Shown: positions 23,901 through 34,743 of the stretch, one piece after another
How positions within the stretch are numbered: position 1 is the stretch's first letter
How the letters are laid out: every line of letters starts with the position of its first letter
Assembly: GCA_030770425.1 (NCBI GenBank)
Contig: JASJFT010000017.1
Span: forward strand, 1-64,000
Reading direction: 5' to 3'
Length of the DNA stretch: 64,000 nucleotides
Source: Darksidea phi
Lineage: Eukaryota; Ascomycota; Dothideomycetes; Pleosporales; Lentitheciaceae
The notes under the pieces: generated by a model
What the model was told of the DNA's origin: nothing
Databases searched by the model: none
What the model saw: the letters and a program-made list of their open reading frames with translations, nothing else
Position numbers and translations under genes: made by a program

Positions 23901-26900
23901 GGAGCACCATCTTGGAGACCAACGCCATCAGGCAAGATCTCCTGCTCGGCGACTGCTACGATGCCTCAAGGAAACGGGATTGATGCCCCAGATCCTCATC
24001 GCTCTTGCGCAACAAGTCGAAAACTACCTCTACCGTGAAGAGTTGATGGAGGTTCCGGACAAGGTGGTTTTCACCAACTTTGACCATTTTCGATCGAACT
24101 TCGCTCAGTATCTGGAGTTCTTACGAGATAACCTCTCCCCGGACGAGTTCGATGAACAGGTTCCTGGCGTAGTCGAGTTGATATCAGAGTTTGGATTAGA
24201 ACCACGCCTAGCATTTCAGATTTGCCGTGACAGCATAGCTGTTAATGTCAACTCTGCTCGAAGAGAGCTTGGAACTACTGAATATCCCGCTAACGGCGAT
24301 GTCGAAATGGGTGGGGTCGAAGCTAAGCCGATCACCAATGGCGTGGTTGCTCCAACAGGGACTGTTGAGAGTGCCACTGTCAAGACTGAGAATATCGACA
24401 TGAAGGATAATGGGACTGCTAAGCCTACAGAATTGAACGGCTCTATGGTGGATGGCTCTACTCTTACTTGCGGTACATCTTCATCTCGCTCCAACCCCGA
24501 GATCGACATGATAGCGCAGCAGCTAAGGGTGGCTATGCCTGAGCGCTTCGAAGACCACGCCTTCCTCGACTTTTTTGTGACATTCTGGGGCCTTTCTCTC
24601 AAAGATGTCTATGCTCCTGACGGAGAAGAGCTTAAGAAACAATATGAGGATGCGAAGAAGCAGATCAACAGCAAAGCCACCGCACCATCCCTCGATGGCC
24701 GTTATCGACAAGATTCAATCATTCTTCGTCAAGCAAAGGAAGATGTCAACAAGCTAAGCGAAGAGTATCAAGAATTCTCAAAGACAGCACAACTTACTCA
24801 AGCCGGCTTGCATGAGGAAATGACACGTTGGTTTTCAAGCATTCCTGGAGACCAATCAAAGAACATGCACGACACTCTCATCCAGGACTGCTTCCTTCCT
24901 CGCCTTCGCATGTCTTTACAGGACGCACAATTCGCATCTACAATGCTGTTTTTTATGCATCGGACGGGTGTGCCAGGCTTCCGCCTCCTCAAGTTCTTGG
25001 ACCGGCTCTTCATAACAGAGAGGCTCTCTCCCATATTTGCCTCGATGAGCGAGGAAGAAGGCAAATGCTTCGGTCGTTTCATCAATGATATATTGAGGGA
25101 ACTCCAACGATGGCATGAGAACGAGAAGGTCTTTGACCAGTTTGCTTACGGAGAGAAGAAGCGTCTTCGTGGTTTTGCTATGTCAGCTGAACCCAATTCC
25201 CCGCTTATGACTTATGAGAAGTTCCTCAAAATCCACTGCAAGTGGCACAAAGAGCTTTTCAAGGCCCTGAAGGACTCGTTGGAAAGCAAACATTACACAG
25301 AACTACGAAACTCTATCAACATCATGAAGGCTGTCTCTCCAGCTTTCCCTAAGGTCGACGTCATGGCGATAGAACTTCGGAAGATTATTGAAGGCTACGC
25401 TAAGGACGACGATCGAGATGACGTGAAGGTCGCAGCAAACTCTCTGCTCTTTGAATTCAAGCGGAGCGCGAAGCTATGGAAGACGGAGCCGGCATTCATG
25501 GTATGTCTCTGGCCACAAAAGGCTAATGAGTATCAACTAACGTACAACAGGGTTTGAAGGAAGGTACAACGGCCGCTGACGCCTCTACGCCATCTTCAGA
25601 AAAGGCGCTTACGCCTCGACCTACGGATACGGGCGCGACGAAGCTCAGTGCCGCTGCGAGCACCCCCGCTCCAAAGCCGTCGGAAACGTGAGTTTATACG
25701 CTTACGCATACGATTGACCGGACTAACGTTTACGCCAGCAACGGGTTATCAAATGCCTCGCCGAACCTTGCATCAAAACCTGCTATAGAGAAACGTGCGC
25801 CTGATGATAGGAAGCCACCAATAGCTCCGGTAACTACCAACTCTACATCACGTCCCAACGGAAGAGACACGAGCATGAACAAAGCACCGCCACCGGGCCC
25901 AGGTCAGCAGAATCTCACAAAGCAAGCTCCACTTAGGGATGCTCCTAGGGTTGCAGGTCCAAATCTGCCATCTACGCCATCTGCGGCCGTCCCAAACAGA
26001 CCAGAGGGCCGCAACACATCCCAGGCTGCAGCAGCCAACAGACCTCAGCACGCTTTACCCACCAGGCCAGATGCGCAGCCCCCTCGAGTAAGGCAGCCTG
26101 AACGCCCAACTGATCGTCCAACGGAGTACCATGCAAATCATGCTCGCCACGAAGGTCGACCAAGCACTCCCAACGACTATAGACAGCCTGAGCGAGTCAT
26201 CGAGTCTCTACGTGATCGTGACCCCGCTCGTCGGCATCGATCTAGATCGCCAGTGAGGGAAACGGGGATCGCTGACCGACGTGATCGGACAGGACGAGAC
26301 GGCAGAGATTACGACGATCGATCGTTGCGGCCGCCCCCACGAGACGCGCGTAGCCAACCGATTCGGGGACAGGCCTATGCAGACAGTTCGCGAGATCTGC
26401 GAGACCCGCGTGAGCAGCAACGCGACTATAGAGAGAGAGAGCATATGCGGGAGCGAGCTGATACCCGAGGCGACTCGCGCGCGGATCCTCGCGGACTTCC
26501 ACATCTAGCTCATGCACCCGCTTTGGATGGTCGGAATCGCATGCATTCCAGCCCCATCCTGACAAACAATGATGTACCTCCCAGACGGGAGCCGCCATCA
26601 AACGTCCAACACGGGGATCGCAATAGCGCGTTACCTCCGCGACCATTGATGACTGCCACACCCTCGGCGAGTGATCGGGTCCCCATAAACCCTGAACGCG
26701 CCGCGCTCATCAATGACGATCGTGTGAGAAACGAGCCTTCCAGGTCCAGTCGAGATATTCGTAGAGACGATCCCGATGGTCGTAGAGACCGTATGTCCCG
26801 CCCACAATCACCTCGTCGTGATGACCGTCCTGCGCCAGTGCCATATCCCAGCGGCGAGATGCGCCGAGACTACCGTGACGACCGTCCTCTGCATTCGGCT

Positions 26901-27776
26901 AACCGAGATCGTCGAGAAGAGCTCACAGGACCCCCTCCAACTGGTCCACGAAGCGGGCGCGAGACACCATCGTCTTCGCAAGTTTCTCGCGACATGTTTC
27001 AACCGTCCCAAGGTTCACAGCCACGAAGGCACCAGACTCAGGATCCGAACTATGGCAGACTTAATCAGCCTGCCGACCCGATTCCTTCAGGTCCTCGGAG
27101 TAAGTTTATCAAATCCTTAGCAACTGCTTCTACGTGCTAATCAATTCTAGATCCGGCTTCTGACAGACGCGACTCGCAAATTCGTCAACCTTCAGCTCGG
27201 CAACCAGCCTCAGGAGCAGCTCTAGCTCCTCCTACGGCGCCCGCAGCGGCTCAACCTCCAGGTGTGCACCCGAGCCGACTTAACAACATTACCCGCGGAC
27301 CACCGCTCCAGACCGAGGGGTTGAATGCGCCAAGCGGACCTCGTAGCGCGAATAGAATTCCGCCTACGGGTCCTGCTTTTGCAGAACAGCGCAACCCCAG
27401 GCAGGACAACAGGAGTAATCCGATGAAGACCATTAATAGTCTCTTATCGAACAATGCACCTACTATTCCCTCGCCTACCAATGAGAGACCGGAGAAACGG
27501 TCTGGACGCGAGCGGAGTAGGTCGCCTGATCGTAGGGGAGAGGAACGCTTGTCCAGGGAGAAGAGGGATAGGGATGGTGGCAGACGTGATCGCGATAAAG
27601 AGAGAGACCGAAGTGATCGTGGCGATCGTGAGCGAAGAGATGGAAGAGAGGGAAGGGAAGATAAAGATAGGAGGGGTCGTCCAGATCGCGGAGATGAGGG
27701 CAGAGAGAGGAGCGAGAAGAAGAGGGCTAGAGACCCTACGGATCAGCCACATGGTGACTCTAAGCGAAGACGTTGA
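20908..27776 (+). CDS. THO2: THO complex subunit 2
   Basis: Largest subunit of the nuclear THO complex, which couples transcription elongation to mRNP assembly and export with Sub2 and Yra1. Exons: 20908-25500, 25551-25687, 25739-27099, 27151-27776; 2238 aa. The three ~50-nt introns cluster in the tail, and all phases close. After a low-complexity RG-rich start, the THOC2 N-terminal region begins near residue 110 (NEYLTPERVANWN) and the helical body runs to ~1530. Typical segments are YWEDWMDNVPVCQS, NMIDALVECSRYLTNLGYDCL, LALSAGHGLRTYTLEHHLGD, VVFTNFDHFRSNFAQYLEFL and FFVTFWGLSLKDVYAPD. The last ~700 residues are disordered. They are first Pro/Ser-rich, then Arg/Asp-rich with many RD, DR and RS pairs (DRRDRTGRDGRDYDDR), ending in KRRR. 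Such tails bind nucleic acid in THO2. Confidence 0.94.
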
Positions 27777-28678
27777 CGGAGTCTCCTCTGTTTTCAGTCT
27801 TCTCACGGCACATAAGTTGCGTGTCTTTTGTTAGTTGCCTACGGGAGGCATATTATGCACAGCGATGGCGTTTTCATGGCCAGGACCTTAGGAGATACCC
27901 ATTCTGTGTGGCATTCTCGGCGTTTTGTAAGGATGCATTTTCTGGAGCATCAGGATAGATCGAGATGTTCATTATCTCCTCTCGATACCTTTCCGTAGGT
28001 TAGGAAAGGTTGGGCCCAGTGGCTCTGGATAGTTTTCTGTCTGTATAACATGTGGGAGTCCTTTGGTTCTCTTTTCGCGTGGTTGACTCGTGCTTGATGT
28101 AGTAAGATAAGTGTGACTTGAGTGTCAACCTTGTGGGCAGAAGAGTCAGAGGTGGGGGAATATAAACAATGCATGGACATGTGGCATGCAATGAGGGAGA
28201 ATGTGCGAGTACCCTATTGCATCACTATTGAGTATGGATGCCGAGTTGGTAGAAGCGGTTTACGTGTTGGTTTACAGAGCTGAGAGATCTAGTTAAAAGA
28301 AGCGTCGAGCGCGCTTGAGATCCGTGCTAGATAAGATCTGCTGTTCTACTAAATGGCTTTTAAAGGTTCCGGGCTTTGCCTCGCCAACTATATAATGTTA
28401 TATGGAAGCTCGCGGAAAGAACGTCAGGCACCTGGGACTGAGGTCTGTTCAAGCAAAGTGCCGCCGAACGTGAGAGCAATCCGCAAAGTTGTCCACCGTT
28501 ATCCTAAAACCCAAAAACACTGTCGTCACTAGAACGGTTCAGATCCCCGTAGGTGGGACCTAGGAAGCGAATGTGCGGGTGCCCAACTACACGCCCGTTT
28601 ATCCAAGATGCCTCTGTCCAAGTGCGCAGCTTAACGCGATATCTCTATCTAGTCCATCGTTCATAGAGTCAAGCACTC
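27777..28678. other. Intergenic between convergent genes
   Basis: Shared 3' flank of THO2 and the cysteine-cluster gene. Only short frames occur on both strands. No gene seen. Confidence 0.5.
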
Positions 28679-29685
28679 TTAGCAAATCTGCAGTTCAGCA
28701 TACGTTATCCGGCCAAACCCCTCGCCAGGATGCTCCCGCGGAAGACGAGACCGGACCGTCTTCCAGTTTCCGATCTTGCCATCGTTGATGGGGAAAACCC
28801 AGTTCTTGCGTTCTTCTTTCTCGAGCCAGGATTCGATCAGCTACGTCATATTAGCACCATGTCAGAGTCTAGAAAGCAACGCCCGGTGGAGTGGTAACAT
28901 ACCTCTTCAGTGAGTTCCACTTTTTGCCTATATGCCGTCTCATCACTGCCGTGCAGTTTGAGTAGCACAGGAGCGGTGTTCAGCATACCGTTTCCATTCA
29001 CCATCTCGCTTCTCATGCGTCGGCGTTGGAGGAGGCAGATTTCGCCGTATCCGTTACGCTGGCATCGCGAGCAGGCAGGTGGCGTGCGGGAACATGGAAG
29101 ACCAGCGAGCGTGCACTGGAGACAGGATGTGATCCAGGTGAGCCGTGGCGTATCTTGAGTGAAGGCAGCGGACTCGATCGGTGCTGCGACAGTATTGTTC
29201 TGTGTGTCGAGCAGCGATTCCGCGAAACGGATGTCTTCGTCCTCGGAAGGTGGGTCGTACGAGTTGAGACTTGCGGGCCTGGAGCCGTTGAGGGCGATTT
29301 GGGGTGGAAGCAAGCCAGCGGGGTCTTTGTTTGTAGCAATCACATCACTCTGTTCATCGCATATGCTCGACGCCTCTGTCTCGGGGTATCGACCTTTGCA
29401 ATTGGTAGGTGTTGGACTTATTGGACTAGCGGACGTTGAGTGAAATGAAGAGAAGATCGAGTCGTGGGAGAAAGTTGTGTCTGTTGGCGATACTTCCTTG
29501 TGTTTGTCAAGAAGTTGAGGTCTCCGCAGTGGGGTGCAGGGTGCGTAATTCTTTAATTCGCTCTGTATCTGACCCTCGGTGGCTCGTCCGGGCTCGACCT
29601 CTCCATCGGCGATCTGTATCTCTTCAAGCCAACCCCTCACCGAAGCCGTGTCACTGTCCTCGACGCGCAAGCCCCTGATATCCAT
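28679..29685 (-). CDS. Cysteine-cluster protein of unknown function
   Basis: Exons on the minus strand: 29685-28903 and 28840-28679; 314 aa. The 62-nt intron has a GTATGT donor. Splicing replaces a short intron-encoded end with a conserved-looking C-terminus (LIESWLEKEERKNWVFPIND). Residues ~190-220 hold six cysteines spaced C-x2-C-x6-C-x6-C-x2-C-x8-C (CLQC, LPC, CSRC, EIC). This matches the spacing of a fungal Zn2Cys6 binuclear cluster. The basic residues that normally follow the second cysteine of a DNA-binding cluster are missing (TLAGLP instead), and the cluster is not N-terminal. The first 180 residues are Ser/Thr/Asp-rich and probably disordered. It could be a metal-binding or protein-binding variant rather than a transcription factor; function unknown. 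Confidence 0.75.
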
Positions 29686-30691
29686 CCTCTTCCCTTCCTG
29701 TTAATTGCTCAACTCAAGGAGTTGAGTTGAATCAATCAAACGTCGGGAAAGACAGGAATGTCAGAAGTGTCGAGTGCTGTCGGGGTGCAAGTGACCAAAA
29801 GTCGAAGTGCAAGTCACCATAGCGCGATTCCAAAATCAGCGGTGAAGGTGAATTTTGTAGCAACATAATAGAAAAGAACGTCAAAAGTATCTCACCATTC
29901 TGTCGTCATACGGGGTAAGCGGACTTTGGGTGTCCCCCATAGCTTGGGTGAGGGACGGACGCAAGGCCTATGTAGGGTGCCAGGATTGGTAGGTTGCTCA
30001 GTGGACCCAGATACGACGGGACCAAGGAGTGTAAATGTTAGGAGGATGGAGGAAACAGGTAGTTCTTGTAAATGATCGATAAATGATAGTTCGGGTGTTA
30101 CAGAGGGTCCGGAGAAAGCCTACGCTATGATCTATCAAGTGGTTTTTGGAGACTGTTGACCCACAAAACTGAGGTTTGACATTATATCTCGACACTTTGT
30201 CACCATGCTAGTAGAGTAGCGGCCAGGGCAATCAATACACAGGGGGGACACCAACGCTTGATTTGACGGTAAGGAGGGTTTATGCGGGTGCAACTATTTG
30301 GTTTGGATTTGCATAGTGGGAGTCTGTTTGTAAGGTCCGCACGAAACACAGTAGGAGTTTGTACACAGTAGAGGTGCTATACCCACACCTTATACACGAT
30401 AATAGAGCTATAGAGCTGTACACAGTACTGCGGATCGTGAGATACCGACGAGGTGATGTTTCGAACATTGAGGCGACGAGCAATGACATGTGCTGCCGAA
30501 CCACAGAGCCTGGTTGGGAGGCGGGTGCAACTATAAATCACGGCATATTGATATGACTTTTACATCAAATGACTACCGCCTTACTTTACATACCATTCTT
30601 CGCGCTATTGACTGTACTTATCCAAGCTCGCCGGGTATCAAGCACTCCAGAAAGTATATACTCACTCCCCATTACGCGCGTCACCGCTCCC
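29686..30691. other. Intergenic with a dispersed repeat
   Basis: About 1 kb without a supported gene between two minus-strand genes. The left part is the promoter of the cysteine-cluster gene. The right part holds the repeat copy at 30301-30480. Confidence 0.5.
30301..30480 (-). repeat. Dispersed repeat, copy A (inverted relative to copy B)
   Basis: Read on the minus strand, this stretch matches 48845-49028 of the plus strand almost throughout. Shared blocks include GTGTATAAGGTGTGGGTAT, CACCTCTACTGTGTACAAAC, TTTCGTGCGGACCTT and CTATGCAAATCCAAAC. The two copies differ by a few indels and scattered substitutions. Neither copy contains a gene. Confidence 0.8.
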
Positions 30692-33600
30692 TCAGGGTAC
30701 AAACCCACCGGAAGTGACGTTCTTCCAACTCCTTATAGGGTGGGTATCCTCTAGCTCAACGCACCACCATAGTACTTCTTTCATTTTCTCAATCTGCCCG
30801 CTCTCCTCGTACGCCCTGGCCAATGCGTACCATGCCTCTGAGTAATCCCACCCGGCACCGAGCTTCGTCAACGTGGAAAGCAGTCCGTATGCACGATCCC
30901 GTGCTGCCAGACGATTGAGTTCAGGTGGCGAGAGCTGATTCTCCGCCGATGGGGTATGGGCGGTCAGGTGTGCTGTTTTAGAGTCGGACCTTGTGTCTGA
31001 TATAGAGGGTGCGGAAGAAAATAGTGAGAGTGGAACTATGCTAGAGCTATTGTTGGGTTCTAGGGGGATGACTTTGCTGTAAATATCGAGAAGAATATTT
31101 GATAGCCCTACGATTGCTTCTGGGTGATCGGGAAGGTGTAGAACGGCACGCTCGAATTCTGCCCGTGCTTCATGCTTCAGACCTTGGGATAACAAGAGCT
31201 GTCCCCGCTGTCATTTCGTAAATAGACAGTCTTCACATTGTCGGAAATCAACTTACTGCAGCGAAGACATCGGCCCAGAGCTCTTCTACGCTCTTACCGC
31301 CTCCCCAGCCTTTGTCAGCAAAGGCCTTGCTGGTCGAAGACTCTTGCGCTACTTCTGATTCAAAATTTTCCACGAGCTTGAAGGCTTCTCTGACGGCGTC
31401 CTTTGCATCATCAAGCATGTCTGCGCGAGAGTATAACCCAGAAATGAATATCCAGATGGAAACGAGCAAAGACACCTTCTGTCGTCGACTTTGGACTTTG
31501 GAGAAGTGTGGGTCCGGCGGAATGTAGTACGGATTGGGAAAAGGTACGGGTAGTCGAACATCTTGTTTAGGTGGTTGTTGAGTATGGCCAGCTGGGTGCG
31601 GCTCTAAAGTAGGTGACATGTTGTGTGCTATAGGTCGTAGGGATCTTTCCTGGCTTTCCATGGACTTTCTGATGGAGCTCGACACTGAAGCTCGACGCGT
31701 CGACCTAGTGCGAACTGTGCTATTTCGGGCAGTCGTACCGTTAGTGGCACCATCTGGCAGCTGAGGTACTTCGGGTGCTTGTTCGGCTTGCAGTTCGGAC
31801 CTCCTACGCAGACTATTCGCACTTCGTTTCTGGAGCTTACTAGGACTTCGTTGTACGCCAGCTTGCTCGTCGTGATGTTTGTGGTGTGAAAGGCGATGGC
31901 GATGGTGGCGGTTGGTACCATCTTCATCAGTAACCTGGATAGCGGGAGCTGCGGTCGTTTGCATGGCTATAGTAGAGGGGGCCGAGCTTGCGACAGACGA
32001 GTTTCGGTCTCGGTTGGGATTTTGCGCGGTCTTCACGGAGCCTTTTGAACGGAAAAGGCTCCCTCGTATGGTGCCGATAGTATCCTTTGGTGGCGGCATT
32101 GTAGTGGTGGGCTGAGGTTTAGCTTGCATTGCAGCAACTTCGCCGAAAAGCCTTGCGTAGAGTGCGAGCAGCTCATCACAGCCATCCACTGCCGCGGCTG
32201 AACCATCACCAATCTCGAGTAATGACAGCTGCGTCATCTTTATTTGGAGAACACCACTTTTCTCGAAGGCCTCCATCTGATCAATTATGCCAAGACTGTT
32301 ATTCTTTCCACTAGCTTCATTCAAATGCTCGCTGCGGTACGCCTCGTCATCTTCTTTGCCAAAAAGGATTGCTGGGTCTCCGAATTGCTCAAAGGCTGCT
32401 TCACAAGCCCTCTCCGCCGTAGAGAATTCGGACCTTGAGGTCAATAATAGGGCTAGCAAGTGCCACAAGGGAATCAACTTCCGCTCGCGGCCGAAGTCAG
32501 TGGTAAGCCCTAGTGTGGCTACTCCATCGGCGCTCATGGAAGGACTCTGCTTAGACGCAGGCGAGAGAGCGCGCTTGACCACCTTGATTGCGCCAGGAAT
32601 ATCCCTCGTTTCGGCAAGTACCAAAGCCAGCGCATATAGGGCTTCAATGTTATTCGGCTCTTCCAGTTTCGGAGCGAGCGATCTCCGCAGGTATTGGATC
32701 GCTCTGGCTTGAAGGCTTGATCGAGCATCCGCATCATATGTAAACCGCGCCCAATGAGCGTGACTGATGCCTATCGCGCAATACGCACTAGCAAGTGACC
32801 TTGGTTCGACGAATGTCTCTACCGAACGTATGGAACCTGCTTCGGATGTCGACGATTTCAGATTTTGGCTTTGCTCCAGCCACTTTTCGATGTTGTTACC
32901 AATCCCAAGAGCTTTCTCCGCCTCTTTCGCAGAGCCAAAGCGACAGAGAACCCTGATGGCTATGGCGGACGTACGTAGTATGGTGCTGTCGTCATCGATA
33001 CCCACATCTTCTTCCCCAGAATGTTGGGCACGATCTTTACCGCGCGTGATAATTTCGACGTAGGAATCGTAGGCTTTGAAAGCTAGGTCAAAATCTGCAA
33101 GGGCGGCATGGACCATGAAGAGATGGCGTAGTATTTGTGTTGAGTGGAACGTCTTTGTCGCGGCACGGTAAAGGATCTGAAACAAAACATTGAGATACAG
33201 GTGCAGACCGTAGGGAAGACAGACTCACATCTAGCACGCCTCTCCCAACCGCCTCCTTGCCACCTTCGCCTAAATCGGCATTGGTCCACGCCGGACCGCA
33301 GACAAATCGCCAGTTCTCAATGACCGCATCTACCCATTGCTCGATCTCCGTATTACCTTCACTAGCTCTGGGGAAATGCGTCTCTTTCAGTAGCAAGCTC
33401 TCGTATATGGCTTCGACTCGGTTTAATTCTGCCCGCTGCTGCAATTTTATGTTCGAAGCACCGTAATGCTTCTCGGACACAGCAGGGTCCGCGCTGTGAG
33501 AGTCGGCCTCGTATGGCAAGCCGTTCCGCAGAATAGCAGACAGGGTACCGTAGTAAGCTTTCCACGCCAGACGACGGTACCGCGCAGCATTGGGGCCTTC

Positions 33601-34452
33601 GGTGCCGTTAGTCTTTGCAGTTCCCTCCCAGTACTTTGCCCAGAATCGGTATGTTTGCAGAGCGTCGGCGGGCTCCGTATAGTCGCTTGTGTCGGAGGTT
33701 TGGTCGGAGAGGTGGCACAGCCGCACCAGAAGATGCTCTGTCCACATCCTGAACTGCGGTGTCTCGGTGTTGATTGGCTTGGAGGATAACCACGGTATGA
33801 TTGACGAGTAGGCGGGTATCGCATCTTCTACTGAACCTGTTTTCTCCAGCGACGAGCCTTTGAGGAAGGTGCCCTTGACTATGCAAACCCGCATCCAGCC
33901 GCTCAGCGATTGTCCGTCCATCTTAGTCGCCACTGCCGCAAAGTCTTTCGGCAGCCGAGCAATGGCTAGTCCGGGCTCCTCCAGCACATAATGTAGCCAG
34001 CCCAGGCATACGGTGGCCTGGAAAGCATCCTGTACGTGGTCTCCCTCTTCCTCCACAGCGGTAAGCAATGATGGTATGATGGCGGGCAATCCAGTAGATG
34101 CGGTCGAGGCTGCGGTCGAGGCTGCGGTCGACGGTCGCTGCGTGCTATATGCGGCTATCTGGGCTTCGGATCGCGCCGTCAAGGCAAGGCCTTCTGCCAT
34201 TAGCCATGATCATCAAAACAAGTGGTCCGCCGGGGGTGCTGACATCGGCGGTGCGGCGCATGCTTTTCGACCTTTCTACACAGCTCGGGGACATCTCTCC
34301 AACGTCCGGCGCATCTTGCCTCGTCCAATTGAGATATGTAGCGCACCGCCTTCTCGCTCTCGGTGTGGTTCTACTGAAGCGTAAGCTAGAAAGCCGAGTT
34401 ATGACGTCGCTGTGGGAGGCCGCTGTGCGCGGACAGGAGTACATACACCCAT
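30692..34452 (-). CDS. YPP1: TTC7/YPP1-like TPR protein
   Basis: Ypp1/TTC7 holds the phosphatidylinositol 4-kinase Stt4 with Efr3 at the plasma membrane. Exons on the minus strand: 34452-34447, 34370-34244, 34190-33229, 33176-31257, 31207-30692; 1176 aa. The 6-nt first exon (ATG GGT, coding MG) is inferred. Exon 2 has no Met and is preceded directly by an acceptor TAG, while ATGGGT/GTATGT gives a perfect donor in phase. Exon 2 codes YISQLDEARCAGRWRDVPEL and joins HRR to CLALTARSEAQIA. The body is helical TPR repeats (VCLGWLHYVLEEPGLAIARL, FRMWTEHLLVRLCHL, LRHLFMVHAALADFDLAFKA). A disordered Ser/Arg/His-rich insert (~residues 740-930) follows, then C-terminal TPRs ending VLWWCVELEDTHPIRSWKNV. 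The last acceptor could also be 9 nt further on. Confidence 0.88.
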
Positions 34453-34743
34453 GGTGTGAAGAATAGGGCTACCGCAGTATACGGAGTCGTGAGATGCTCG
34501 GAATCATGTTCAGGAAGAGATACAGGCTAGCGGTGACCGTGTCCACAACACACACTGACCGTGTCCGTTGTTGTCCTGCCCGTGAATGTTGGCGGCTACA
34601 TCCCTGTTAGCCCGCTTCCGCCCGGATCAAGAGTTTCCCCGAACCCCGGAGGCGAACTTTTCCAACCATCTGTCGGAAGTTTGAACAGCCTCGTCAAACG
34701 GCCGGCACCTTCCAGGGGATTGCGAACTTCGAGAGTTGGGGAT
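34453..34743. promoter_or_regulatory. Short bidirectional promoter between YPP1 and RIX1
   Basis: The two start codons face away from each other with only about 290 bp between them, so the genes must share promoter DNA. An open frame extends upstream of the RIX1 ATG to 34561, but its first codon is GTG. No transcription factor site is claimed. Confidence 0.6.
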
